NCBI RefSeq assembly: GCF_015910445.1
Contig: NZ_CP048882.1
Location: forward strand, 4,030,001-4,094,000
Source of the DNA: Streptomyces bathyalis
GTDB taxonomy: Bacteria; Actinomycetota; Actinomycetes; Streptomycetales; Streptomycetaceae
Direction of reading: 5' to 3'
Length of the DNA stretch: 64,000 bases
This document shows positions 1 to 8,307 of the stretch, piece by piece. Every line of letters begins with the position of its first letter. The stretch's first letter is position 1. The position numbers and the translations under genes were made by a program. Below the pieces are notes generated by a model, which saw only the letters and a program-made list of their open reading frames with translations, ran no database searches and was not told the DNA's origin.

Positions 1-86
1 GGGGTGGCGGTTGCGGTGCCGGCCGTCGAGGCCAGCAGGGCGGCGGCGCCGAGCGCGGCCGCGGTGGCAGCAGTGGATACGCGCAT
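1..86 (-). CDS. N-terminus of a secreted protein (partial)
   Basis: Only the first 28 codons lie in the window; the gene runs off the left edge. The ATG at 86 is preceded by a purine-rich AGGAAGAGGAG ribosome binding site. The translation begins MRVSTAATAAALGAAALLAS and continues with an Ala/Thr-rich stretch, which is a Sec-type signal peptide: one Arg, an alanine/leucine hydrophobic core and small residues suitable for signal peptidase I cleavage. Nothing can be said about the mature protein. Confidence 0.6.
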   Translation of the reverse strand, partial: MRVSTAATAAALGAAALLASTAGTATAT

Positions 87-409
87 GCGGATGCTCCTCT
101 TCCTGTCACGTGGAGTGAAAGATCAAGCACACTCCGTACATGGCGGTCGGGATGACGCTATTCGCGGCATGGGGCATTCGCATCCGCACCGGGCATTCGG
201 CGCACGGCACGCATCCAGGAGGGGATGGTGCCAGGAGCCGGCCCGAACCTCTCGTCTTGCTCAACTGTGCTTTGAGGTGCAGAACTCGGGGGCAGGAGCG
301 CCACACACACCGGCAAGGTGCCGGCGGGCTCGGGCGTCCGGGGGACGGCCCGAGCCCGGGTGCAGAGCAGTGCGAGGCGGCACTGCGGAGAGATATGGGG
401 GACCCGCCG

Positions 410-691
410 ATGATCAACTTCACGGAAGTCGTCGTGTTCGTCGTGTTCGTAGTAATCGTCATAGGGATCGTCGCGACCTTCTCGAGGAGGTCCTCGGGAG
501 GTGGACGCAAGCGCCGCGGCGGCTACTCCGGCGGCGCGGCCGGGGGCGGCGGCTGGTGGGCCGGAGGAGGCCACGGGGGCTCGTCCTGCGGCGGCGGTTC
601 GTCCTGCGGCGGGGGTTCGTCCTGTGGCGGCGGTTCCTCCTGCGGAGGTGGCGGCGGCGGAGGTGGCGGCTGCGGGGGCGGCGGCGCCTGA
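410..691 (+). CDS. Small membrane protein with Ser-Ser-Cys-Gly repeats
   Basis: Protein of 93 residues with no recognised enzymatic domain. It starts MINFTEV, has one strongly hydrophobic Val/Ile/Phe helix (about residues 5-23), a basic stretch (RRSSGGGRKRRGG), then four copies of a GSSCGGG-type unit and ends in a polyglycine/cysteine tail. A single-pass membrane anchor with a glycine/cysteine-rich, probably disordered tail is the simplest reading. GGGGGA lies 8 bases before the ATG at 410; an in-frame ATG at 395 with GGAG just upstream is the alternative start (5 more residues). Gly/Cys tails of this kind occur in several actinobacterial membrane proteins of unknown role, so I give no function. 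Confidence 0.6.
   Translation: MINFTEVVVFVVFVVIVIGIVATFSRRSSGGGRKRRGGYSGGAAGGGGWWAGGGHGGSSCGGGSSCGGGSSCGGGSSCGGGGGGGGGCGGGGA
588..650 (+). repeat. 18-bp tandem repeat encoding SSCGGG
   Basis: Four near-identical 18-base units built on TCGTCCTGCGGCGGCGGT, each coding Ser-Ser-Cys-Gly-Gly-Gly in the frame of the 410-691 gene. Differences between units are mostly at third codon positions, showing that the repeat is kept as protein. Beyond the fourth unit the sequence passes into plain GGC/GGT runs. Confidence 0.8.
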
Positions 692-770
692 CCGCTCGCG
701 TCTGAACGGCCGCGTCTGACCGCTCGCGTCTGAACGGCCGCGTCTGACCGCTCGCGTATGAACGGCCGCG
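689..770 (+). repeat. 28-bp direct tandem repeat, about three copies
   Basis: Unit TGACCGCTCGCGTCTGAACG plus GCCGCGTC begins exactly at the TGA stop of the preceding gene (689) and recurs at 717 and 745. The first two copies are identical; the third differs by C to A at the fourteenth base and at its last two bases. Copies abut with no spacer, so this is a minisatellite-type array and not a CRISPR. Confidence 0.85.
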
Positions 771-771
771 C

Positions 772-1037
772 GAGCACGCTCCATTGCGCGGCTCGCCTTA
801 CCGGGAATCCGTCCCTCCGTCCAGCGTCCGGCAGTTGAACATCTGAACTGCCTGGCCCCCGGGGGGATGGAAACCCGGAGAATTTGGGCCATAGAGCTGT
901 GGTGGTACACATTTCATGATTCGGTGATTCTGTATCCCCGGATTGGCGTGGGTACGAGCCGGAGGCGCACGACCCCTGGTCACTCGACGAGAGCGCGCCG
1001 GGCTCACCCCTCCACTGTGTGCCTGCGGAGCCGACCC
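772..1037 (+). other. Non-coding gap upstream of the DUF2617 gene
   Basis: No supportable gene. The part from about 870 to 945 is unusually A/T-rich for this chromosome (for example around TTCATGATTCGGTGATTC) and presumably carries the promoter of the gene starting at 1038. The reading frame that is open from 867 into that gene has no ribosome binding site and unlikely codon use before 1038. Confidence 0.4.
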
Positions 1038-1607
1038 ATGCTCACCACTCTGTCCACCCCGTACACCGATACCCGCGCGGGCGACCTCGCGTGGGCCCTC
1101 GGCCGTGGGCCGCTGCCCGCGCTCGCCTGCCGCGAACTCGAACTCGACGGCATCACGGTGCAGTTGAGGCTCCTGGGCGCATCGCACCAGGTGATCCTCG
1201 ATGAGGACGGCCGCACCTGCTCCGAAACCGTCGCCTGCATGCCCGGCAGCACGCCGCTGCCGCTCGGCGTCTCACGGCGCACCGGCGCGTGGGACTACGA
1301 CTTCGCGGCGCGCGTCGAGACGCTCACGCCGGGCTCGTTCGCGGGCCGCGCGCAGGAGTTGCTCGAACTCGTCTCCGGCCATCCCGGAGGTCTCGCGGGT
1401 ACGTTCCCGGGCGCACCGCACGCGTTCACCGCGCTGATGGTGCAGCGGTCGGCGGGCCAGGTGCGCTGGCGTACCTGGCACTCCTATCCGCAGGAGGGCC
1501 GGCTGGTCTCCACCCGTACATGCGTGGCGCGTTCGGCCGTACGTACGCGGCGCTCCCCGGCCTCGCCGCGCACCCGGGCGGCCGAACGATCCGCGACGGT
1601 GCGGTAG
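1038..1607 (+). CDS. DUF2617 family protein
   Basis: Predicted 189-residue cytoplasmic protein. The part up to about residue 160 (LTTLSTPYTDTRAGDLAWAL, a LGASHQV segment, then an ELLELVSGHPGGLAGTFPG segment and a WRTWHSYPQEGRLVSTRT segment) matches what I remember of DUF2617, an actinobacterial family of unknown function commonly placed next to a spermidine-synthase-like gene, as here. The last 30 residues are Arg/Ser/Thr-rich and look unconserved. ATG at 1038 is chosen because GCGGAG lies 8 bases upstream; the frame is open further upstream without a good start. It is 126 bases before the next gene on the same strand. Confidence 0.7.
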   Translation: MLTTLSTPYTDTRAGDLAWALGRGPLPALACRELELDGITVQLRLLGASHQVILDEDGRTCSETVACMPGSTPLPLGVSRRTGAWDYDFAARVETLTPGSFAGRAQELLELVSGHPGGLAGTFPGAPHAFTALMVQRSAGQVRWRTWHSYPQEGRLVSTRTCVARSAVRTRRSPASPRTRAAERSATVR

Positions 1608-1733
1608 TTGACCGGCACGCACCACAACTTCCGTGCACGCCGTGCTTCCGTCCGCTTCATTGCGCGTGGTTTGACGCCTTGGCGCGCGTGTGGGTGACGA
1701 AGAGCGCAGAAGCCGTCACGTAGCGTTCGCGCC

Positions 1734-3398
1734 ATGACCGACCGCCTTCTCGCCCCGCCCCAGGACGCGCGGCTGCCGGTGCCCGCAGGGCTCGGGCGCG
1801 GGCTCGTACTCGCGTCGGTCTTCGTCTGCGCGGCCTGCGGTCTCGTCTACGAGCTCGAACTCATGGCGCTCGCCTCCTACTTGGCGGGCGACTCGGTCAC
1901 GCAGGCGTCCGTCGTCCTGTCCGTGATGGTCTTCGCGATGGGCATCGGCTCGCTGCTCGCCAAGAGGCTGCGCTGCCGCGCGGCGACGGGATTCGCCGCG
2001 GTCGAGGCGGTGCTGGCCGTCGTCGGCGGCGGTTCGGCGATCGCGCTGTACGCGAGCTTCGCGTGGTTCGGCGGCGCACAGGTCGCGCTCGTCGGCTTCT
2101 CGCTCGCCATCGGGATCCTGATCGGTGCCGAGATGCCGCTGCTGATGACCCTCATCCAGCGCATCCGGCACCAGGACGCGGGCGGCGCCGTCGCCGACCT
2201 CTTCGCCGCCGACTACGTGGGCGCACTCGTCGGCGGGCTGACCTTCCCCTTCCTTCTGCTGCCGTTCTTCGGCCAGTTGACGGGGGCGCTGCTGACGGGC
2301 GTGGTGAACGCGGGCGCCGGCGGAGTCGTCGTGCTGTGGCTCTTCCGTCACGACGTGAGCAGCCGCACGCGCTGGGGCCTGCTCGCCGCGAACTGCGCCG
2401 TGATCGTGCTGCTCGTCGCCGCCACGGCCTTCGTCGCCCCGTTCGAACGGGCCGCGCGGCACGCGGTGTACGGGCAGGACGTGCGGGTCGCCGTCAGCGA
2501 CGGCGACCGCGAGGCCGTACTCACCGGCGACCCCGACCCCGAGGCCTACCGGCACGGCGCCGAGCCGCTGCGCTTCTTCCTCGACGGGCGGATGCGGGCC
2601 TCGTCGGCGGACGGCGACCGCTACCAGGCGTCCCTCGTGCGCCCCGCCATGACGGTCCCCCTCGGCCCTGGGGGGCCTGGGGGGACCCCCAGGCACGAGC
2701 GGGTGCTGATCCTGGGCGGCGCGGACGGACTGGCGCTGCGCGAGGTCCTCCGTCACCCGGGCGTGCGGGAGGTGACCGTGCTCGGACGTGACGCGGAGGC
2801 GGTGCGGCTCGCCCGCACGGACCCGGGACTGCGGCGGCTCAACGAGGACGCCTACGGCGACCCGCGCGTACGCGTGGTGCACGACGGCGACATCTTCGAA
2901 CGGCTGCGGGAGCGGGCGCGGAACGCGGATGCCGTGCCGTACGACGTCGTCGTCTCCGACCTTCCCGACCCCGGAGTCCGTGACATGGCGAATCTCTACT
3001 CGCAGGAGTTCTACGGGCTGTTGGACCGCGCGCTCGCGGCGGACGGCCGTCTCGTCGTGCACGCCGGCCCCGCCGCCGCCGACCCGCGCACGTACTGGAC
3101 GGTGGAGGCGACGCTGCGGTCCGCCGGTCTGCGCACCTCTCCGTACGCGGTGCGCAGCCCGCGCGACTGGGGGTTCGTGCTCGCCTCGCCCGGCGGCCCG
3201 GCGGCGCCCCGCACCGAGGTGCCCGCGAGAGCGTCGGAGCTGATGGCCGTGAGCGGCAGCGCCACCGGTGCGGGCGACTCCGCCGCGTCAACGCCGTACC
3301 CGCTGACTGCGCATCAGTTGCGTTCCGCCGGACTGCGGGCCGAGCGGGCCCGGGTGACGGGCCTTCCGCCCTCGACCCTCACGCACCCCCGCTACTGA
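1734..3398 (+). CDS. Spermidine synthase-like protein with N-terminal membrane domain
   Basis: Protein of 554 residues. Residues 20-230 form about seven hydrophobic helices beginning with a FVCAACGLVYELELMALASY segment typical of membrane-fused polyamine aminopropyltransferases. The soluble C-terminal half has the SAM-type nucleotide fold: VLILGGADGLALREVLRH is the GGxDG loop (family consensus GGGDG), then VTVLGRD, the NEDAYGDPRVRVVHDGD segment and VVSDLPDP, the aspartate that acts in aminopropyl transfer. The last 70 residues are low-complexity. Known family role: transfer of aminopropyl from decarboxylated SAM to a diamine. The GGADG variation and membrane domain leave the true substrate uncertain. 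ATG at 1734 is the first start in a region with a continuous coding pattern. Confidence 0.8.
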   Translation: MTDRLLAPPQDARLPVPAGLGRGLVLASVFVCAACGLVYELELMALASYLAGDSVTQASVVLSVMVFAMGIGSLLAKRLRCRAATGFAAVEAVLAVVGGGSAIALYASFAWFGGAQVALVGFSLAIGILIGAEMPLLMTLIQRIRHQDAGGAVADLFAADYVGALVGGLTFPFLLLPFFGQLTGALLTGVVNAGAGGVVVLWLFRHDVSSRTRWGLLAANCAVIVLLVAATAFVAPFERAARHAVYGQDVRVAVSDGDREAVLTGDPDPEAYRHGAEPLRFFLDGRMRASSADGDRYQASLVRPAMTVPLGPGGPGGTPRHERVLILGGADGLALREVLRHPGVREVTVLGRDAEAVRLARTDPGLRRLNEDAYGDPRVRVVHDGDIFERLRERARNADAVPYDVVVSDLPDPGVRDMANLYSQEFYGLLDRALAADGRLVVHAGPAAADPRTYWTVEATLRSAGLRTSPYAVRSPRDWGFVLASPGGPAAPRTEVPARASELMAVSGSATGAGDSAASTPYPLTAHQLRSAGLRAERARVTGLPPSTLTHPRY

Positions 3399-3488
3399 GC
3401 CCCGGGTCCGCGCCCAGGCGGGTGCGCTGCGGGGCGGAACAGCGCCGACCGGTCACATGTACGGGGAGTCGTGGGTAGGCTCCGCCCT

Positions 3489-4715
3489 ATGGAGCACGAG
3501 GTGAACGTTCCGTTTTCCGTCGGATCGGTACGGGCGGCGCTCGCTGAGCCCGAGCGCGTGGCGCGCTGCGTGCCCGGTCTGCAACTCGACAGCGCCGAGG
3601 GCGTGAAGCCTGCCAGGACCGGCAAGAGCGGCGGAAGCGCGAACGCCAAGAGCACCGGGAGCACCGTCGAGGGACGCCTGCGCGTCCGGGTCGGCGGCTC
3701 CACGATCACCTACCGGGGCAGCCTGACCCTCACGCCCGTCGGTGAGGAGTTCACCGTGAAGGGCACCGGCACGGAGGCGCGGGGCAGCGGCTCCGTGCGG
3801 CTGAACCTCACCGTCGTACCGAGGCGGGCGAAGGACGGCGAGGGAACGCGCCTGGTCTTCTCGGGCACGGTCAAGGCCGACGGGCGCCTCAAGGAGGTCG
3901 AGCAGAAGACGGCGACGACGGCCGGACACCGGCTGCTGGAACGGTTCGGCTCGGCACTCGGCGAGAGCATCCAGGAGGACCCGCCGAAGGAACTCGACTC
4001 CCCGGACGCGCCCGCGGCGGAACCGGCGACGGCCGGGCCCACGGGCGGCATCGGCGAGCCCGGTGACAACGAGCGCGTCATCCCCGGCATCCCGGGCCCC
4101 GACAACCGCGAGACCCCGTCGGAGGAGAAGTCCCCCAAGGGCGAGGCGAAGGACGCCGCCAAGGACGCCTCCAAGGACAAGGCCGGTGAGAAGGGCCAGG
4201 CCAAGGCCGGTGGCAAGGCCGGGCCCGGGGGCGCGGACAAGAGCCAGGACAAGGGCGGGGCGAAGGCCGGGGACGCCGAGAGCACCGCCGAGGAGACCGG
4301 CAAGAAGAAGGCCGGAGACGACGCCAAGGACGAGGACAAGAGCCAGGAGAAGGCCGAGGACAAGGACGCCGCCGAGGACAAGGACGGCAAGGCCCGGGAG
4401 GGGGAGATCCCCGGCCGCGAGGGCATCTTCGGCACGGAGGTCCCGCCGTCCTCCCTCGACCCCTTCAACGAGGAACCCCTCGACGAGGCCGAGGTGGAGG
4501 CCGCGGCCGAGGCCGAAGCGGCACACGCACGCCGCACGATGATCGGGCGCAGCGCCGAGGAGGTCGACCACGCGCCGCCGCGCGGCCGCTACGCCCCGAT
4601 CCCGGTGCCGGAGCCGATCGCCAACTCGGCGGCGCTGCGCTGGGTCGCACCGGCCGCCGCTGCCGTCGTCGCCGGTGCCGTCGTGATCGGGCGTGCCCTG
4701 CGCCGCCGCCGCTGA
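3489..4715 (+). CDS. SRPBCC/CoxG-like protein with charged linker and C-terminal membrane anchor
   Basis: Protein of 408 residues. Residues 1-160 (MEHEVNVPFSVGSVRAALAE, later an YRGSLTLTPVGEEFTVKGTG segment) resemble carbon monoxide dehydrogenase subunit G (CoxG) proteins, SRPBCC folds that bind hydrophobic ligands or membranes. Residues about 210-310 are an almost pure Lys/Ala/Glu/Asp/Gly low-complexity linker, and a single hydrophobic helix (AAAAVVAGAVVIG) followed by RALRRRR anchors the C-terminus. In CO dehydrogenase clusters CoxG helps recruit the enzyme to the membrane, but no CO dehydrogenase gene is near. I start at the ATG at 3489 rather than 3471 because the domain begins directly there. 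Confidence 0.65.
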   Translation: MEHEVNVPFSVGSVRAALAEPERVARCVPGLQLDSAEGVKPARTGKSGGSANAKSTGSTVEGRLRVRVGGSTITYRGSLTLTPVGEEFTVKGTGTEARGSGSVRLNLTVVPRRAKDGEGTRLVFSGTVKADGRLKEVEQKTATTAGHRLLERFGSALGESIQEDPPKELDSPDAPAAEPATAGPTGGIGEPGDNERVIPGIPGPDNRETPSEEKSPKGEAKDAAKDASKDKAGEKGQAKAGGKAGPGGADKSQDKGGAKAGDAESTAEETGKKKAGDDAKDEDKSQEKAEDKDAAEDKDGKAREGEIPGREGIFGTEVPPSSLDPFNEEPLDEAEVEAAAEAEAAHARRTMIGRSAEEVDHAPPRGRYAPIPVPEPIANSAALRWVAPAAAAVVAGAVVIGRALRRRR

Positions 4716-4782
4716 AGGTGCAGGCCAGGGTGTACGGCCGGGTCGTGCTCTGCCGGGAAGTACCGAGGTTTAAGGTCGCGTC

Positions 4783-5601
4783 ATGACTGACACCGCCACC
4801 ACTGACGCCGACGTCACACTGCGCGCCGGAGACGCCGAGTTGACGGTCGAACCGCACCGCGGCTGCCGGCTCGCCTCGCTGAAGGCCGGCGGTAAGGAAC
4901 TGCTGCGGCAGGGCAACCGGTACGGAGCCTTCGTCATGGTGCCCTGGTGCGGACGAACCGACCAGGGCCGTTTCCGCAGCGGTGGCGAGCTGTACCAACT
5001 CCCCCTGGACAGCGGCCCGCACGCGATCCACGGCACCGCACGCGACGGCGCGTGGCGCACCCTCCGGCACGACGAGCGTTCGGCGGCCTTCAACTACGAG
5101 CTGAGCGACCCCTGGCCGTGGGAGGGCCAGGTGACGCAGATCGTCGAGCTCGACGAGTCCGGCCAGGGACTCACGCTCACTCTCGGTGTCGAGGCCGCGG
5201 ACGCCAGCTTCCCCGCTCAGGCCGGCTGGCATCCCTGGTTCCTGCGCAACCTCGGCGGGCGCGGCGGCGACGTGCGGATCGACTTCGAACCGGAGTGGCA
5301 GGAGGAGCGCGGCGTCGACCACCTCCCCACCGGCAAGCGCGTCGCTCCCCGCCCGGGGCCCTGGGACGACTGCTTCGGCATGCCGCAGGGCGTCGACGTC
5401 ACCCTGACCTGGCCGGGAGAGCTGGAGCTGAAGGTGGCGAGCCGGGCCGAGTGGGTCGTCGTGTACGACGAGCAGCCGGAGGCGGTGTGCGTCGAGCCGC
5501 AGACGGGCCCGCCCAACGGCCTCAACTCGCATCCGCATCTGGTGACGCCGATCCAGCCGCTGGAGATCTCCACGACCTGGACCTGGCGGCCCCTCCCGTA
5601 G
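4783..5601 (+). CDS. Aldose 1-epimerase family protein
   Basis: Protein of 272 residues of the galactose-mutarotase fold. Recognisable landmarks are LTVEPHRGCRLASLKAGGKE near the N-terminus, the GPHAIHGTARDGAW segment with the family histidine (HG) and the AGWHPWF segment with the second histidine, and a conserved glutamate region near AVCVEPQTGPPNGLN. Such proteins interconvert alpha and beta anomers of hexoses; this subgroup (with WHPWF) is widespread in actinobacteria and substrate is undefined. It lies 32 bases before pyrE on the same strand, so co-transcription is likely though functionally unrelated. Confidence 0.8.
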   Translation: MTDTATTDADVTLRAGDAELTVEPHRGCRLASLKAGGKELLRQGNRYGAFVMVPWCGRTDQGRFRSGGELYQLPLDSGPHAIHGTARDGAWRTLRHDERSAAFNYELSDPWPWEGQVTQIVELDESGQGLTLTLGVEAADASFPAQAGWHPWFLRNLGGRGGDVRIDFEPEWQEERGVDHLPTGKRVAPRPGPWDDCFGMPQGVDVTLTWPGELELKVASRAEWVVVYDEQPEAVCVEPQTGPPNGLNSHPHLVTPIQPLEISTTWTWRPLP

Positions 5602-5633
5602 CGTCCCGGTCCCGCCCGCATAGGCTCCGGGAC

Positions 5634-6170
5634 ATGAGCACTGCAGACGCGCTGCTGCGGCAGATCAAGGAAAAGGCCGTCGTGCACGGCAGGGTCACGC
5701 TCTCCTCGGGGCAGGAGGCGGATTTCTACATCGACCTGCGCCGCATCACCCTCGACGGAGAGGCGGCGCCGCTCGCGGGCCAGGTCATGCTCGATCTGAC
5801 GGACGGGCTCGAATTCGACGCGGTCGGTGGCCTGACGCTGGGCGCCGACCCGGTGGCCTCGGCGATGCTGCACGCCGCCGCCGCCAGGGGCCGGAGCCTG
5901 GACGCGTTCGTCGTACGCAAGGCGGGCAAGGCGCACGGCCTGCAGCGCCGCATCGAGGGGCCCGACATCGCCGGGCGGCGGGTGCTGATCGTCGAGGACA
6001 CCTCCACCACCGGTAACTCGCCGCTCACCGCCGTCGAGGCGGCGAGGCAGGCGGGCGCGGAGGTCGTGGCGGTGGCGACCATCGTCGAGCGCGGGGCGGC
6101 GCCGGCCATCGAGCGGGCGGGCCTGAGGTATCTGCACGCGTACGACCTGGCCGACCTCGGGCTGGTCTGA
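5634..6170 (+). CDS. pyrE: Orotate phosphoribosyltransferase
   Basis: Protein of 178 residues that makes orotidine 5'-phosphate from orotate and PRPP in pyrimidine synthesis. VHGRVTLSSGQEADFYIDLR is the orotate-binding N-terminus, FVVRKAGKAHG holds the catalytic lysines of the flexible loop, and VLIVEDTSTTGNSPLTAVEA is the PRPP-binding motif. The length fits short bacterial/archaeal PyrE. ATG at 5634 gives the normal N-terminus. The only other pyrimidine gene in the window is none; in Streptomyces pyrE is normally separate from the main pyr operon and near fba, as seen here. Confidence 0.95.
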   Translation: MSTADALLRQIKEKAVVHGRVTLSSGQEADFYIDLRRITLDGEAAPLAGQVMLDLTDGLEFDAVGGLTLGADPVASAMLHAAAARGRSLDAFVVRKAGKAHGLQRRIEGPDIAGRRVLIVEDTSTTGNSPLTAVEAARQAGAEVVAVATIVERGAAPAIERAGLRYLHAYDLADLGLV

Positions 6171-6393
6171 GGGCCGCGGCCCCCGCGGCCGGGGGCCCGC
6201 GCCGGGCCGGCCGGCGGTGCACGGGGGCCATGACCTCCGGTGGCTGAGGCACCGCGGTCAGTCTGGGAGTATGGGGGTGACGATGACGTCGTTCCGTTGA
6301 TTTCGTTGATCCCCGTCGATCCGGCCACGGACTCCCCGTCGATCCGGATCCGGACTCCGCAGCAGAGCCGATACGCACCCAAGGAGCGGACAG

Positions 6394-7416
6394 ATGCCCA
6401 TCGCGACCCCCGAGGTCTACAACGAGATGTTCGACCGGGCCAAGGCGGGCAAGTTCGCCTACCCCGCAATCAACGTCACCTCGACGCAGACCCTGCACGC
6501 CGCCCTCCGCGGCTTCGCGGAGGCGGAGAGCGACGGGATCGTCCAGATCTCCACCGGCGGTGCCGAGTTCCTCGGCGGCCAGTACAGCAAGGACATGGTG
6601 AGCGGCGCGGTCGCGCTGGCCGAGTTCGCGCACACCGTCGCGAAGAAGTACCCGGTGAACGTGGGTCTGCACACCGACCACTGCCCGAAGGACAAGCTCG
6701 ACGGCTACGTGCGTCCGCTGCTCGCGATCTCCAAGGAGCGCGTGGACGCGGGGCAGAACCCGCTCTTCCAGTCCCACATGTGGGACGGCTCCGCCGAGAA
6801 CCTGAAGGACAACCTGGAGATCGGCCAGGAGCTGCTCGCCCAGGCCGCCGCCGCGAAGATCATCCTCGAGGTCGAGATCACCCCGACCGGCGGCGAGGAG
6901 GACGGCGTCACCCACGAGATCAACGACGAGCTGTACACGACGGTCGACGACGCGCTGCGCACCGCCGAGGCCCTCGGGCTGGGCGAGAAGGGGCGCTACC
7001 TGCTGGCCGCCTCGTTCGGCAACGTGCACGGCGTCTACAAGCCGGGCAACGTCGTCCTCCGTCCCGAGCTGCTGCGGGACCTCCAGGAGGGCGTCTCCGC
7101 CAAGACCGGCAAGCAGAACCCGTTCGACTTCGTCTTCCACGGCGGCTCCGGCTCCACGGACACGGAGATCGCCACGGCGCTGGAGAACGGCGTCGTGAAG
7201 ATGAACCTGGACACCGACACCCAGTACGCCTTCTCGCGGCCCGTCGCGGACCACATGTTCCGCAACTACGACGGTGTGCTGAAGGTCGACGGCGAGGTCG
7301 GCAACAAGAAGACCTACGACCCGCGCAGCTGGGGCAAGGCCGCCGAGAAGGGCATGGCCGAACGCGTGCAGCAGGCGTGCGCGAACCTGCGCTCGACCGG
7401 CACGCGGCTGAAGTAG
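6394..7416 (+). CDS. fba: Class II fructose-bisphosphate aldolase
   Basis: Protein of 340 residues, the full length of class IIA aldolases, which cleave fructose 1,6-bisphosphate to dihydroxyacetone phosphate and glyceraldehyde 3-phosphate using zinc. Seen in order: FAYPAINVTSTQTLHAALRG, LHTDHCPKDKLDGY (zinc histidine and the catalytic aspartate), EVEITPTGGEEDGV, SFGNVHGVYKPGNV (zinc histidine) and FHGGSGSTDTEI (phosphate binding and zinc histidine). AAGGAGCGGAC precedes the ATG at 6394. The 223-base leader after pyrE and a hairpin downstream suggest an independent transcription unit. Confidence 0.97.
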   Translation: MPIATPEVYNEMFDRAKAGKFAYPAINVTSTQTLHAALRGFAEAESDGIVQISTGGAEFLGGQYSKDMVSGAVALAEFAHTVAKKYPVNVGLHTDHCPKDKLDGYVRPLLAISKERVDAGQNPLFQSHMWDGSAENLKDNLEIGQELLAQAAAAKIILEVEITPTGGEEDGVTHEINDELYTTVDDALRTAEALGLGEKGRYLLAASFGNVHGVYKPGNVVLRPELLRDLQEGVSAKTGKQNPFDFVFHGGSGSTDTEIATALENGVVKMNLDTDTQYAFSRPVADHMFRNYDGVLKVDGEVGNKKTYDPRSWGKAAEKGMAERVQQACANLRSTGTRLK

Positions 7417-7464
7417 GACGCAGGGACGCAGGGAGCCCGGGCAGTACAGGCCCGTCCCGTTCGA

Positions 7465-7499
7465 GGAGGACCGGACCGCGCCGCAGCGGCCGGTCCTCC
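7465..7499 (+). terminator. Hairpin after fba
   Basis: GGAGGACCGG (7465-7474) and CCGGTCCTCC (7490-7499) form a perfect 10-bp stem with a 15-base loop, 48 bases after the fba stop. There is no T-run, which is usual for Streptomyces terminators. Confidence 0.7.
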
Positions 7500-7595
7500 C
7501 GCGCGCCGGACCGGATCCGCTCGGGGCCGCGGGGGAGCCGAACGGTTCCCTCCAACCCGAACTGCGTTCCGTACCGACAAGGCAGACTGGAAAAC

Positions 7596-8009
7596 ATGAG
7601 CATTCACGAGAATCTGCTCGGGGGCCCGCCCCCGACCCACCTGCCCGACGACCCCGGCCCGCGCGAGCTGCTCGCCTCCGGGGCCGCCCCCGTCGAGGTG
7701 GCCGCGGAGTACCCCGCGTCCTCGCTGGCGTGGGCGCTGCTCGCGGACGACGCCTTCGAGGCGGGACGGGTCGTCGAGTCCTACGCCTACGCGCGTACGG
7801 GCTACCACCGCGGTCTCGACGCGCTGCGGCGCAACGGCTGGAAGGGCCACGGGCCCGTGCCGTTCGAACACGAGCCGAACCGCGGCTTCCTGCGCGCGCT
7901 GCACGCGCTCGCGCGGGCCGCGCAGTCGATCGGGGAGCACGAGGAGCACGAGCGCTGCTCGACGTTCCTCAAGGAGAGCTCGCCGACCGCCGCGGCGACC
8001 CTGTCCTAG
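7596..8009 (+). CDS. DUF3151 family protein
   Basis: Protein of 137 residues, cytoplasmic, no known function. The pattern SIHENLLGGPPPTHLPDD, SSLAWALLADDAFE, VESYAYARTGYHRGLDALRR and GWKGHGPVPFEHEPNRGFLR matches DUF3151, an actinobacterial helical family that looks TPR-like. The ATG at 7596 is the natural start; only a weak AAAA/GG purine stretch precedes it. It sits between fba and the kynurenine operon with 298 bases before kynA, so it is probably monocistronic. Confidence 0.75.
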   Translation: MSIHENLLGGPPPTHLPDDPGPRELLASGAAPVEVAAEYPASSLAWALLADDAFEAGRVVESYAYARTGYHRGLDALRRNGWKGHGPVPFEHEPNRGFLRALHALARAAQSIGEHEEHERCSTFLKESSPTAAATLS

Positions 8010-8057
8010 GCCCAACAGGGTCCAGGCAGGTCGGGAGACCGCGGCCGAACGTGGCGA

Positions 8058-8120
8058 TCACGGATCGCGGGCGGAGACGCACTCGACCGCGGTCACGGAT
8101 CGCGGGTGGAGAGGCACTCG
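8058..8120. repeat. Imperfect 28-bp direct repeat pair
   Basis: TCACGGATCGCGGGCGGAGA plus CGCACTCG at 8058-8085 is repeated at 8093-8120 with 26 of 28 bases identical; the two copies start 35 bases apart. It lies in the non-coding gap between the DUF3151 gene and kynA, about 190 bases before the kynA start. Purpose unknown; it could be a paired protein-binding site. Confidence 0.7.
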
Positions 8121-8307
8121 CGGACCCGTCGGGCATATGACCAAGGCGCTGACCAGGTGCCCTTGTCCCGGCGGGCCGCCTCCCCGATGATGAATGGCAG
8201 GCCCGTTTTCCCGGCGATCCGGGGGCGGGCCTGAGGGGACCGGGGCTCCATTGCCGATCGAGAGATTGGAGCGGACCGCTACCCGGACACCACGTTGAGG
8301 AGAAGCG

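Noticed and set aside
689..770. 28-bp repeat array as a CRISPR
   Set aside because: Copies abut with no spacers, there are only three, and no cas gene is in the window.
3453..4571. Leu/Val-rich minus-strand frame of 372 codons suggesting a membrane protein
   Set aside because: It is the complement of the Lys/Glu/Asp-rich linker of the CoxG-like gene, which generates Leu/Val runs artificially.
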